A stretch of 64,000 bases of DNA, taken from positions 29,855,333 to 29,919,332 of the forward strand of contig NC_091298.1 of assembly GCF_038502225.1 (NCBI RefSeq), written 5' to 3'. This stretch comes from Cherax quadricarinatus. Taxonomy: Eukaryota; Arthropoda; Malacostraca; Decapoda; Parastacidae. Made by a program: the position numbers and the translations under genes. The notes beneath the pieces are model-generated. The model searched no databases. It had not been told where the DNA came from and saw only the letters and a list, made by a program, of their open reading frames with translations. Shown piece after piece: positions 12,060-22,490 of the stretch. The number at the start of each line of letters is the position of its first letter. Within the stretch, counting starts at the first letter, position 1.

Positions 12060-12490
12060 TTTTTTCTTCTTTTGAACTCCACTATTACTACTGATACTAC
12101 TACTATTTCTTCACTAATACTACACTTTCCCCTTCTCTTTCCTCTAGTTTTTCAATATTTCTACTACTACTACTACTATTATTATTACTATTATTACTAT
12201 TATTACTACTATTACTACTACTGCTATTACTACTACTACTGCTATTACTACAACTACTGCTATTACTACTACTACTGCAACTACTGCTATTACTACTACT
12301 ACTGCTATTACTACTACTACTGCTATTACTACTACTACTGCTATTCTACTACTACTACTTTTACTACTACTACCACCATCTTATATCTATCTCTTCTTTA
12401 GCTGTACTACTATCAATACTACTATCACCACAAGAACCACTAACACCATCACCACCACCAACACCACCACCACTACTCAGCTGCTGCTAC
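12060..12490. repeat. Trinucleotide (TAC)n/(TAT)n repeat
   Basis: Imperfect (TAC/TAT/TGC)n from about 12150 to 12375 with flanking (CAC/ACC)n to 12480. The poly-Tyr open frame over it is produced by the repeat. Confidence 0.95.
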
Positions 12491-12544
12491 TACTAGTCTC
12501 TCCTCCTGTACTATCACTCTCTTCCATCACCATCACATATGTAT

Positions 12545-12590
12545 TTTGAGACTCTCTGATCGCGGGTTCTATCCCCGCCCGTGGTATGCT
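12545..12590 (+). other. tRNA-like T-arm, probably from a SINE
   Basis: GCGGGTTCTATCCCCGC forms a perfect 5-bp stem with a 7-nt loop and resembles a B box (GGTTCGANNCC with changes). No acceptor, D or anticodon arm is clear, so this is not a functional tRNA. Confidence 0.45.
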
Positions 12591-13380
12591 TTGTATTCTG
12601 GACTCTTTCCCTTCTCGCTTCAATGTGGCTAATTAATGATGTAAGTCGCACCGAAAAGTCGTCTTAAGTTCCAGTCCATTAACTGTGGGTTATCTAGGTA
12701 CACAGACCTTAAGATCTTCGTAATGGAGAATGAAGAGTAGCAATACTGTACCTGGCACAGTTCACTATAAACCTGCGGGATTTTGGTGAATATTATTTGA
12801 TGATCATAACAGATCGTCACAGTATCCCAATAAAAGCTAGTTCTATATCAATTGTTTTCTTAACTCTCGACGGCAACACACTATTGAGTCCCATAAATTA
12901 ATCTGGCCAAAGCTGAATTAATTAACAATGACCAGACCAAACTGATCTGTACCAAGATAAATTCCAGTTCGTTTATATTTTTTATTTCATGAAGCACTTA
13001 ACCCACGTGGATTATTCATGACAGAGAGTAGCGTAGGCTCGATCCACCGTCCGCTAATCCCGGCCAGGCCTCTGTTCAGTCGTGCTGTTGGTGATCTATT
13101 CTAGTAACCAAACCAAAAATATTTATCCTGTCGCAACCAGGCCTAAAAAATCAAACACGCAATTAAACTAACGTAATTTCCATCAGCCACAACCACTAAA
13201 AAAATAATTATAATTTATCAAATGGCGGGATTACCACACGTTTGTTGGGCTGCTGACCACACATTGGTCAGGTGATCAAGCAGAGGTAATTGTACTAGTG
13301 CCAAAGTGGCAAGCTTTTGAAGTGCAAATTATAATTATTATTTTCAGGGAAAATAGGATTAGCTGTTGTTTTCCCGTCCT
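12591..13380. other. No feature recognised
   Basis: A/T-rich sequence without open frames or repeats that I can name. Confidence 0.5.
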
Positions 13381-13388
13381 GTTACATG

Positions 13389-13478
<90 letters not shown>
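13389..13478. repeat. (TA)n microsatellite ending in poly-T
   Basis: About 75 bp of pure TA, then about 15 T. It joins directly to the 3' end of the minus-strand LINE at 13480, so it may be the element's tail or its target. Confidence 0.95.
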
Positions 13479-13479
13479 A

Positions 13480-14475
13480 TCACACCGGCCGATTCCCACC
13501 AAGGCAGGGTGGCCCGAAAAAGAAAAACTTTCACCATCATTCACTCCATCACTGTCTTGCCAGAAGGGTGCTTTACACTACAGTTTTTAAACTGCAACAT
13601 TAACACCCCTCCTTCAGAGTGCAGGCACTGTACTTCCCATCTCCAGGACTCAAGTCCGGCCTGCCGGTTTCCCTGAATCCCTTCATAAATGTTACTTTGC
13701 TCACACTCCAACAGCACGTCAAGTATTAAAAACCATTTGTCTCCATTCACTCCTATCAAACACGCTCACGCATGCCTGCTGGAAGTCCAAGCCCCTCGCA
13801 CACAAAACCTCCTTTACCCCCTCCCTCCAACCCTTCCTAGGCCGACCCCTACCCCGCCTTCCTTCCACTACAGACTGATACACTCTTGAAGTCATTCTGT
13901 TTCGCTCCATTCTCTCTACATGTCCGAACCACCTCAACAACCCTTCCTCAGCCCTCTGGACAACAGTTTTGGTAATCCCGCACCTCCTCCTAACTTCCAA
14001 ACTACGAATTCTCTGCATTATATTCACACCACACATTGCCCTCAGACATGACATCTCCACTGCCTCCAGCCTTCTCCTCGCTGCAACATTCATCACCCAC
14101 GCTTCACACCCATATAAGAGCGTTGGTAAAACTATACTCTCATACATTCCCCTCTTTGCCTCCAAGGACAAAGTTCTTTGTCTCCACAGACTCCTAAGTG
14201 CACCACTCACTCTTTTTCCCTCATCAATTCTATGATTCACCTCATCTTTCATAGACCCATCCGCTGACACGTCCACTCCCAAATATCTGAATACGTTCAC
14301 CTCCTCCATACTCTCTCCCTCCAATCTGATATTCAATCTTTCATCACCTAATCTTTTTGTTATCCTCATAACCTTACTCTTTCCTGTATTCACCTTTAAT
14401 TTTCTTCTTTTGCACACCCTACCAAATTCATCCACCAATCTCTGCAACTTCTCTTCAGAATCTCCCAAGAGCACA
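13480..14475 (-). mobile_element. RTE-like LINE, 5'-truncated copy A (RT C-terminus and 3' UTR)
   Basis: The minus strand has an open frame (13719 to about 14475) beginning at [16 protein letters not shown], immediately after the place where the catalytic FADD box would be. It runs through [35 protein letters not shown] and LPTLLYGCEAWVMN to RGRGRPRKGWREGVKEV. These blocks are the thumb and C-terminal region of an endonuclease-RT LINE. The 3' UTR (13480-13720) includes CACCGGCCGATTCCCACC, which recurs with small changes at 17600, 22512, 37350 and 53760. The frame is intact over about 250 codons, so the insertion is fairly young. It lacks endonuclease and catalytic palm. Confidence 0.8.
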
Positions 14476-14488
14476 CATATATATATAT

Positions 14489-14551
<63 letters not shown>
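14476..14551. repeat. (TA)n microsatellite
   Basis: Interrupted once by ACATAC. It lies at the 5' truncation point of copy A. Confidence 0.95.
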
Positions 14552-14552
<1 letters not shown>

Positions 14553-14574
14553 GCAAGGAAATCGCAAGAGCAGG

Positions 14575-14631
14575 CGAAATATACACAAACACTGATCTCT
14601 GGCTGAAGGAGACCAGAGATCAGTGTTTGTG

Positions 14632-14634
<3 letters not shown>
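14575..14634. repeat. Short perfect hairpin between two head-to-head LINEs
   Basis: ACACAAACACTGATCTCTGG (arm 1) and its exact complement (arm 2) are separated by CTGAAGGA. The 20-bp stem sits midway between two (TA)n runs that bound oppositely oriented LINE copies. Confidence 0.85.

Positions 14635-14695
<61 letters not shown>
14635..14695. repeat. (TA)n then (GT)n microsatellite
   Basis: Sixty bases of TA, then (GT)7. It joins the 5' truncation of LINE copy B. Confidence 0.95.
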
Positions 14696-14698
<3 letters not shown>

Positions 14699-17640
14699 GT
14701 GTGTGTGTGGGTTATAATAAGCGTGTATGCACCTGGAGAAGAGAGAAGTGTAGAGGAGAGAGAGAGATTTTGGGAAATGTTGAGTGAATGCGTGGGGAGT
14801 TTTGAATCAAGTGTGAGAGTAATGGTGGTTGGGGATTTCAATGCTAAAGTCGGTAAAAATGTTATGGAGGGAGTAATAGGTAAATTTGGGGTGCCAGGGG
14901 TAAATGTAAATGGGGAGCCTTTAATTGAGCTATGTGTAGAAAGAGATTTGGTAATAAGTAATACATATTTTATGAAAAAGAGGATGAATAAATATACAAG
15001 GTATGGTGTAGCACGTAATGAAAGTAGTTTATTAGATTATGTATTGGTGGATAAAAGGTTGATGGGTAGGCTCCAGGATGTACACGTTTATAGAGGGGCA
15101 ACTGATATATCGGATCATTATTTAGTTGTAGCTACAGTTAGAGTAAGAGGTAGATGGGAAAAGAGGAAGGTGGCAACAACAAGTAAGAGGGAGGTGAAAG
15201 TGTATAAACTAAGGGAGGAGGAAGTTCGGGTGAGATATAAGCGACTATTGGCAGAAAGGTGGGCTAGTGCAAAGATGAGTAGTGAGGGGGTTGAAGAGGG
15301 TTGGAATAGTTTTAAAAATGCAGTATTAGAATGTGGGTCAGAAGTTTGTGGTTATAGGAGGGTGGGGGCAGGAAGAAAGAGGAGTGATTGGTGGAATGAT
15401 GAAGTGAAGGGTGTGATAAAAGAGAAAAAGGTAGCTTATGAGAGGTTTTTACAAAGCAGAAGTGTTATAAGAAGAGCAGAGTATATGGAGAGTAAAAGAA
15501 AGGTAAAGAGAGTGGTGAGAGAGTGCAAAAGGAGAGCAGATGATAGAGTGGGAGAGGCACTGTCAAGAAATTTTAATGAAAATAAGAAAAAATTTGGAGT
15601 GAGTTAAACAAGTTAAGAAATCCTAGGGAAAGTATGGATTTGTCAGTTAAAAACAGAGTAGGGGAGTTAGTAGATGGGGAGATGGAGGTATTAGGTAGAT
15701 GGCGAGAATATTTTGAGGAACTTTTAAATGTTAAGGAAGAAAGAGAGGCAGTAATTTCATGCACTGGTCAGGGAGGTATACCATCTTTTAGGAGTGAAGA
15801 AGAGCAGAATGTAAGTGTGGGGGAGGTACGTGAGGCATTACGTAGAATGAAAGGGGGTAAAGCAGCTGGAACTGATGGGATCATGACAGAAATGTTAAAA
15901 GCAGGGGGGATATAGTGTTAAGTGGTTGGTACTTTTGTTTAATAAATGTTTGAAAGAGGGGAAGGTACCTAGGGATTGGCGGAGAGCATGTATAGTCCCT
16001 TTATATAAAGGGAAAGGGGACAAAAGAGACTGTAAAAATTATAGAGGAATAAGTTTACTGAGTATACCAGGAAAAGTGTACGGTAGGGTTATAATTGAAA
16101 GAATTAGAGGTAAGACAGAATGTAGGATTGCGGATGAGCAAGGAGGTTTCAGAGTGGGTAGGGGATGTGTAGATCATATATGTGAACAGTATTTAGATAA
16201 AGGTAGGGAAGTTTTTATTGCATTTATGGATTTAGAAAAGGCATATGATAGAGTGGATAGAGGAGCAATGTGGCAGATGTTGCAAGTATATGGAATAGGT
16301 GGTAAGTTATTAAATGCTGTAAAGTTTTTATGAGGATAGTGAGGCTCAGGTTAGGGTGTGTAGAAGAGAGGGAGACTACTTCCCGGTAAAAGTAGGTCTT
16401 AGACAGGGATGTGTAATGTCACCATGGTTGTTTAATATATTTATAGATGGGGTTGTAAAGGAAGTAAATGCTAGGGTGTTCAGGAGAGGGGTGGGATTAA
16501 ATTTTGGGGAATCAAATTCAGAATGGGAATTGACAGTTACTTTTTGCTGATGATACTGTGCTTATGGGAGATTCTAAAGAAAAATTGCAAAGGTTAGTGG
16601 ATGAGTTTGGGAATGTGTGTAAAGGTAGAAAGTTGAGAGTGAAAATAGAAAAGAGTAAGGTGATGAGGGTATCAAATGATTTAGATAAAGAAAAATTGGA
16701 TATCAAATTGGGGAGGAGGAGTATGGAAGAAGTGAATGTTTTCAGATACTTGGGAGTTGACGTGTCGGCGGATGAATTTAAGAAGGATGAGGTTAATCAA
16801 AGAATTGATGAGGGAAAAAGGGTGAGTAGTGCGTTGAGGTATATGTGGAGTCAAAAAACGTTATCTATGGAGGCAAAGAAGGGAATGTATGAAAGTATAG
16901 TAGTACCAACACTCTTATATGGGTGTGAAGCTTGGGTGGTAAATGCAGCAGCGAGGAGACGGTTGGAGGCAGTGGAGATGTCCTGTTTAAGGGCAATGTG
17001 TGGTGTAAATATTATGCAGAAAATTCGGAGTGTGGAAATTAGGAAAAGGTGTGGAGTTAATAAAAGTAATAGTCAGAGGGCAGAAGAGGGGTTGTTGAGG
17101 TGGTTTGGTCATTTAGAGAGAATGGATCAAAGTAGAATGACATGGAAAGCATATAAATCAATAGGGGAAGGAAGGCGGGGTATGGGTCGTCCTCGAAAGG
17201 GTTGGAGAGAGGGGGTAAAGGAGGTTTTGTGGGCGAGGGGCTTGGACTTCCAGCAAGCGTGCGTGAGCGTGTTAGGAGTGAATGGAGACGAATGGTACTT
17301 GGGACCTGACGATCTGTTGGAGTGTGAGCAGGGTAATATTCAGTGAAGGGATTCAGGGAAACCGGTTATTTTCATATAGTCGGACTTGAGTCCTGGAAAT
17401 GGGAAGTACAATGCCTGCACTTTAAAGGAGGGGTTTGGGATATTGGCGGTTTGGAGGGATATGTTGTGTATCTTTATGTGTGTATGCTTCTAAACTGTTG
17501 TATTCTGAGCACCTCTGCAAAAACAGTGATAATGTGTGAGTGTGGTGAAAGTGTTGAATGATGAAAGTATTTTTTTGGGGGGATTTTCTTTCTTTTTTGG
17601 GTCACCCTGCCTCGGTGGGAGACGGCCGACTTGTAGAAAT
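14696..17640 (+). mobile_element. RTE-like LINE copy B, nearly complete EN-RT, frameshifted
   Basis: The largest copy of this family in the window. It starts inside the endonuclease ([10 protein letters not shown]). Endonuclease motifs are [11 protein letters not shown] (about 14820) and [13 protein letters not shown] (about 15105-15140). RT blocks follow: AAGTDGI, IVPLYKGKGDKRDCKNYRG, DEQGGFRVGRG, FMDLEKAYDRVDRGAMWQM and VGLRQGCVMSPWLFNIFID. LLFADDTVLMGDS at 16537-16570 holds the catalytic DD. The C-terminus has LYGCEAWVV and RGMGRPRKGWREGVKEV. Frames break near 15600, 15916, 16334-16355 and 16537, so it is inactive. There is no ORF1 and a single EN-RT protein, as in RTE-like clades. The 3' UTR ends CGGTGGGAGACGGCCGACTT before (TA)n at 17638. 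Confidence 0.8.
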
Positions 17641-17644
17641 ATAT

Positions 17645-17727
<83 letters not shown>
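17638..17727. repeat. (TA)n microsatellite at the 3' end of LINE copy B
   Basis: About 85 bp of TA after AATATATATACATGTA. It is the third (TA)n adjoining a LINE edge in this block. Confidence 0.95.
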
Positions 17728-17729
<2 letters not shown>

Positions 17730-17759
17730 AGACAAGCCACAGGGGGAGTGGAAATTTTT

Positions 17760-17803
17760 AGCTCAAGTACTTTCGCACTTCTCAGTGCGTCATCAGGAGC
17801 TAT
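17760..17803 (-). ncRNA. Hammerhead ribozyme-like motif (Penelope-type)
   Basis: On the minus strand, in order: TAGCTC (stem I), CTGATGA (invariant core), CGCAC-TGAGAA-GTGCG (stem II hairpin), with GAAA formed by its last G and the following AAA, then GTACTT and GAGCTA, which pairs with TAGCTC. The stem III segment AAGTACTT is self-complementary. That matches the very short stem III of hammerheads in Penelope-like elements, which are thought to work as dimers. All core bases are present in the right order. Self-cleavage is inferred, not shown. Confidence 0.6.
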
Positions 17804-17879
17804 GCAATGTTGCAGGGTTGCAACTGAAGGAGTGAGGAAAAGTTTCTCTCAGAATAGCGCAGAACGGCCTGTCGCCTGC

Positions 17880-18560
17880 TTCTGGCTCTTCAATACCAGG
17901 ATTTAACCCCTCGACACATTGTCCCGCCTCAACAGACAACACAATGTACGTGTCACCCTATCCACTACGCCATCGATCCTACAAACAACATGAGCCTAGC
18001 GAACTAGACTTGTTTCATGTTGCGAGGACACTCATGGCAGTGGATGTTCAAGGATTAATTTCAGCCTCCTCATGTTTGAATTACATGCACTAACACACTG
18101 CAGCTAGTTGTGGATCGACCCCGTGTGGTTTTACCTTGCCTCGTGGAAAGACAAGTCAGAAATCATGACGCTTTTAACCGCTGGACCAGCCCTACAGACA
18201 TCATGTACCTAGCGGAACTTGGCATGTTTCATGATGCGAGAATATACGTTGGTGTGGCAAGCTGAGAACTAATTTCATTCTACTCCCGTTTGATATACCA
18301 GCCTTCAGAAGCAGTCCACATATTAATGGAACCACGAAAAAGTGGTATTTAAGCAACAACACAGTGCAGCTAGCCGAGGATCAAACCCGTGTTGTTGTAG
18401 CTTGTCTCGTGGGAAGCAAGTCTTAACCACAGAACCAAACAATCCTGCGAAACATTAGTTCTGAGCTTGCTGCACCAACGTATGTCCTCACATTATGAGA
18501 CATACCTAGTTCCGCTAGACATGTTTCATGTCGTGGAAAAATGTAGGAAAAATCTTGAAA
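17880..18560 (-). repeat. Three tandem tRNA-like (SINE-type) units, minus strand
   Basis: GGATTTAACCCCTCG (17900), GGATCGACCCCGTGTGG (18114) and GGATCAAACCCGTGTTG (18374) are reverse-orientation B-box-like segments. Each is followed by AACC(A/G)C(A/T)G(A/G)ACCA-like text (LxxACYxxGCCA class), as in tRNA-derived SINEs. A second marker, TTTCATG(T/A)(T/C)G(C/T)G(A/G), recurs at 18015, 18227 and 18527. Unit spacing is roughly 210-300 bp. The units are diverged and cannot fold as normal tRNAs. Confidence 0.5.
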
Positions 18561-19148
18561 AATCTCTTAGAATCCGTTTTGGTATTTTTTCCCTCTGCCT
18601 CATAAATTTTTCCTATTTTTTTTGGTACAGTATTACTGAGAGCTTTACATACATACATTGTTATATAATATATGGGAATTTATTTAAATTGTGGAGCTCC
18701 GTGAGCTGTTTAGACTTCGTCCAACGACCCTGGATGAAGCAGGAAATGCATTCCTAAAGGTGATCTCGCATTAAACCTGAGTTAAGAAGAACCAGTCACT
18801 GGATGCGTCCATCTCAGTTGTAAGTGAAAGAATAAAAGTAAGCACACAAACGTTTGTAGAAAGACACAATACACTTTTAACTGTGGCTTGATGAAGCACC
18901 ATTAAGACGCAATATGCATTTCATTGATTTTATTGAGAAGACGTTTCTTCCACAAAGGATTTTTTAATATTGAGAATTGTTAAAATCCCTGGTGGACGTC
19001 TTCTCAGTAAAGTGCTATTAACCGCATATTGTCTTACTGACAAACTTGTCAGTATATTTTACTACTGATGTGCATGAAGCTCCCTGTGGGTGAAACCTTG
19101 TTTTTTGTAAAGGTTCTTTGTTGTAGGCGTCTTTCTAATATCAAGCTC
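18561..19148. other. No gene recognised
   Basis: Contains CTTGATGAAGCACC (18887) and AGAAGACGTTTCTTCC (18938), which resemble hammerhead-repeat flanks seen elsewhere here but in opposite orientations and without a complete core. Confidence 0.35.
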
Positions 19149-19149
19149 T

Positions 19150-19431
19150 GTTGTGTTGTAAAACCTCAGTTGTGTTGTAAAACCTCAGTTGTTGTAAAAC
19201 CTCAGTTGTGTTGTAAAACCTCAGTTGTGTTGTAAAACCTCAGTTGTGTTGTAAAACCTCAGTTGTGTTGTAAAACCTCAGTTGTGTTGTAAAACCTCAG
19301 TTGTGTTGTAAAACCTCAGTTGTGTTGTAAAACCTCAGTTGTGTTGTAAAACCTCAGTTGTGTTGTAAAACCTCAGTTGTGTTGTAAAACCTCAGTTGTG
19401 TTGTAAAACCTCAGTTGTGTTGTAAAACCGG
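19150..19431. repeat. Minisatellite, 19-bp unit, about 15 copies
   Basis: Unit TGTTGTAAAACCTCAGTTG, nearly identical throughout; one copy lacks three bases. The homogeneity implies recent expansion. Confidence 0.95.
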
Positions 19432-19529
19432 ACATTTCTGGTACCTTCAGATGATACTGTCTCCCCCTGGACCAGATGGTATTGTTGCCTTTTGGACTAG
19501 ATGGTAGTGTGACCTCCTGGATCAGGTGG

Positions 19530-19710
19530 CACTCTGGCCTCCTGGACCAGGTGACACTGCAGTGCTGGACCAGGTGACACTGCAGTGCTGGACCAGGTGA
19601 CACTGCAGTGCTGAACCAGGTGTCACTGCAGTGCTGGACCAGGTGACACTGCAGTGCTGGACCAGGTGACACTGCAGTCCTGGACCAGGTGACATTGCAG
19701 TCCTGGAAAT
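19530..19710. repeat. Minisatellite, 23-bp unit, about 7 copies
   Basis: Unit TGCTGGACCAGGTGACACTG plus CAG. Looser relatives upstream (CTGGACCAGATGGTATTG at 19466) suggest the founding sequence. Confidence 0.9.
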
Positions 19711-20764
19711 TTAAAGCATTGTAATGTATTTTTATCACAGTGATAGGATACAGCAGGGAAAATTGTGATGAAGCATTCACTCACCGCAGGTGACTGTCAT
19801 TCACAAGTTACTTTCCTTTTCATGTCAGTTGTAAGACTTCGTTTAGAAATAGGTTAATTCTTCCTCTGATTCTGTTTCAACTTCGCATGGATTCCTAAAG
19901 AAGAAACTCCTTTTAATGTCACTTTTCAAGAATAAACTGTGTGCGCCCACTACAAGAAGCTATGACTCTCTAGCATCACAAATCCGGGATTCCCTGACAC
20001 TTCTCCATGCACGAAGAATCCAGCAGTTTCTTTGGATTAAATAGCGAGGATAGTTCTAAATTCCTCCACATTTTCTTGAGTACGGATTTCAAACACATGA
20101 ATCTGGGGATCTTACATGTGATATACCCGTGACCGGTTTCGATGTGCTTCTCTCCTCGTAGCTCGGCTTGATGCCAGACTTCCATGATGAGCGCCTGATC
20201 AACTAGGTTGTTAATGTTGCGGGTCGGTGGCCCACACAGCCGGGTTAATGTGGTTCAGGTTCCTCTACACTCGTTAAGGGAGTTTCTTTCGAGTAAAACG
20301 TATGTGCAGTATCTTTTACACCAAAAAGGAGACGTTTCGCCCATCAGGAGTTATATCGATCCAATACATAAGATAGAGAATATTTAGTTTTTCAGGTCAG
20401 GTGGTGTACGGGCTGTAGGGCAGAGTTATGTCAGAGCTGTGTTCTACTTAGCCAGAATGTATTAGACATATATTTCACGAGATCATAAAGCTGCTTGTGT
20501 TTTGAGCGGTGGTATTAACAGTAGCGATAAAAGCAGGTTTTAAGCAGCATTCGAGATGTATACTGACGTTTTGAGAATCCCTTAGATGGCTGTGAGTGTT
20601 CTGGTGTATGGTAAAGTCGTGATCCAAGTTGTCCGTTTGTCAGCAAACTTGTGTTCACTAATGAGTTGCTTGAGGCTCCTTGTCTATCACATGTGTGAGG
20701 AAACATGTAGGAACCTCGAGCAAGGTAGCAGTGAACACAACACTGCTTACTATACCTGTGAATA
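19711..20764. other. No gene; one degenerate hammerhead-like remnant
   Basis: At about 20328-20352 the minus strand reads CTCCTGATGGGCGAAACGTC, the flanks of a hammerhead core with stem II deleted. Nothing else is recognised. Confidence 0.4.
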
Positions 20765-20784
20765 ACTAACAGCTGGTGAGTTTT

Positions 20785-20945
20785 CTACAGAGCGGTCTCC
20801 TTTCCTGAGCGGTCTCCCAAGGTACGGTCTCCTCCTCTGAGCGGTCTCCCACGGTACGGTCTCCTCCTCTGAGCGGTCTCCCACGGTACGGTCTCCTCCT
20901 CTGAGCGGTCTCCACGGTACGGTCTCCTCTGAGCGGACTCCTTTT
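20785..20945. repeat. Left subterminal 30-bp tandem repeats of the palindrome
   Basis: About five copies of a unit built from GAGCGGTCTCC, CACGGTACGGTCTCC and TCCTCT. The complement is present at 33420-33580. GGTCTCC and its complement GGAGACC recur every half-unit. Confidence 0.9.
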
Positions 20946-21214
20946 CACAGCTTTATGCTAATGACCTTGACCTCACCCTCGACCACCTCACCCTCGACCA
21001 CCTCGCCCTCAACCCCCCACCCACGCCCCACCACCCACGCCCCTCACCCGCCCGCACGCCCGCCCGACCGGCGGCCACCCCACGCCCCGCCCCACGCCCG
21101 CCCTCTCGCCTGCCCCACACCTTCTGCAGCGCATTCTGCAGCGTCGTCCGGATCGCCCCCACCCCCCGAATTTTTTTCCGATTTTTTCGAATTTTTTTTT
21201 AATTTCATTTTCTT

Positions 21215-21775
21215 GTGCTTTCCATCTCCTCGGATCAAATTTTTTGGGTTTCCCCCTATGGGTACCCCTCCCACTTCCATCCCAAAATTCCTGCTCCATC
21301 TCCTTGGATCAAGTTTTTCTCGATATCAATAATACAAAGACTCCAATTCCTTGGATCAAGTTTTTTGGATTCCCCCCTATGGGGTTACGAAATTTCTTAT
21401 GATCTCCTCGGATCAACACCCTCCCCCCCACACCTCCCACCACCCACTTCTACCCCAAATATTCCTGCTCTACTTCCTTGGATCAAGTTTTTCTCGATAT
21501 CAATACTACAAAGACTCCACTTCCTCGAATCAAGTTTTTTGGATTCCCCCTCTGGGGGTAAGCATTCAAAATGGACCCCCACTTGCATCCCAAATTCCCT
21601 GCTCCAATTCCTCGGATCAACAGTCTCCCACCATCCACTTCTACCCTCTATGTCCAAGTATTTCTCCTCCATCTCCTCGAATCAACTTTTTCTCCATATC
21701 AGTAATACAAAGACTCCATCTCCTTGGATCAAGTTTTTTTGGATTCCCCTCTGGGGGGTAAGCGGACATGGTACT
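21215..21775. repeat. Left-arm cluster of TCC(T/C)(C/T)GGATCAA motifs
   Basis: TCCTCGGATCAA and close variants occur about ten times, often followed by GTTTTTTGGATTCCCCC or GTTTTTCTCGATATCAATA. The mirrored cluster is at 32850-33180. Repeated subterminal motifs are typical transposase or replication-protein binding sites; that role is inference. Confidence 0.8.
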
Positions 21776-21797
21776 TTCTCTTACTACAGGTCTAAAC

Positions 21798-21856
21798 AAG
21801 TGTGACGTCACCCCACCTGTGTTTACTCGGCAGTCAGTGACGTCACGTGATGACCT
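21798..21856. promoter_or_regulatory. TGACGTCA module 1 of the left arm
   Basis: GTGTGACGTCACC, then CTGTGTTTACTCGGC, then AGTGACGTCACGTGATGACC. TGACGTCA is the consensus cAMP-response element. The same three-part module recurs at 25998-26050 and 26970-27015 and, mirrored, in the right arm. Function is unknown. Confidence 0.55.
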
Positions 21857-22490
21857 TACACACACAGGCTGAATCTTGTCGAGCAGGCAATATAATGCAG
21901 GATAACACTAATACACAATATTTTCATTTATTTAGTATACAACCAATGCATTTCATATACATCCAACAAAAAAAATTCATTGAAAAAAAGGTACAATTCA
22001 TTGACTAAAATCAACATATTTTTCTCTTGAAGAAATTCTGTGCATTTTGTTCTGGATCTTCTTCGTCGTCACCATTTCAGTATTACACATTTCATATACA
22101 ACATAGGGAAAACATTTTCACTCTTAACCCAGGATAACCCAAATAATTCCACATTTTTTCGTTAATACCCACAACAATCCACAATTTCTTTACAAAAGAT
22201 TCACTCTCCTGAACTCTAGACATTTTTCTTGTTTTAACTATTTCATCAGAAAAAGTCACCACAACACTTACAACTTATAACCACTTTTTGATAAATTCAC
22301 TAGTCACAATTTTACATATTACGAAGTTAATACGCACACACCTCTACTTTGAACACCTTCAAAACACACTCATAAATCATTGATTACTCACAAAAATACC
22401 TTTGAACATTTCCAAACAACACTGAAACACTTCCAAAATATTTTGAATACTCCCAAATAAGATTTGACATCTCTAATTTATCTACACTTA

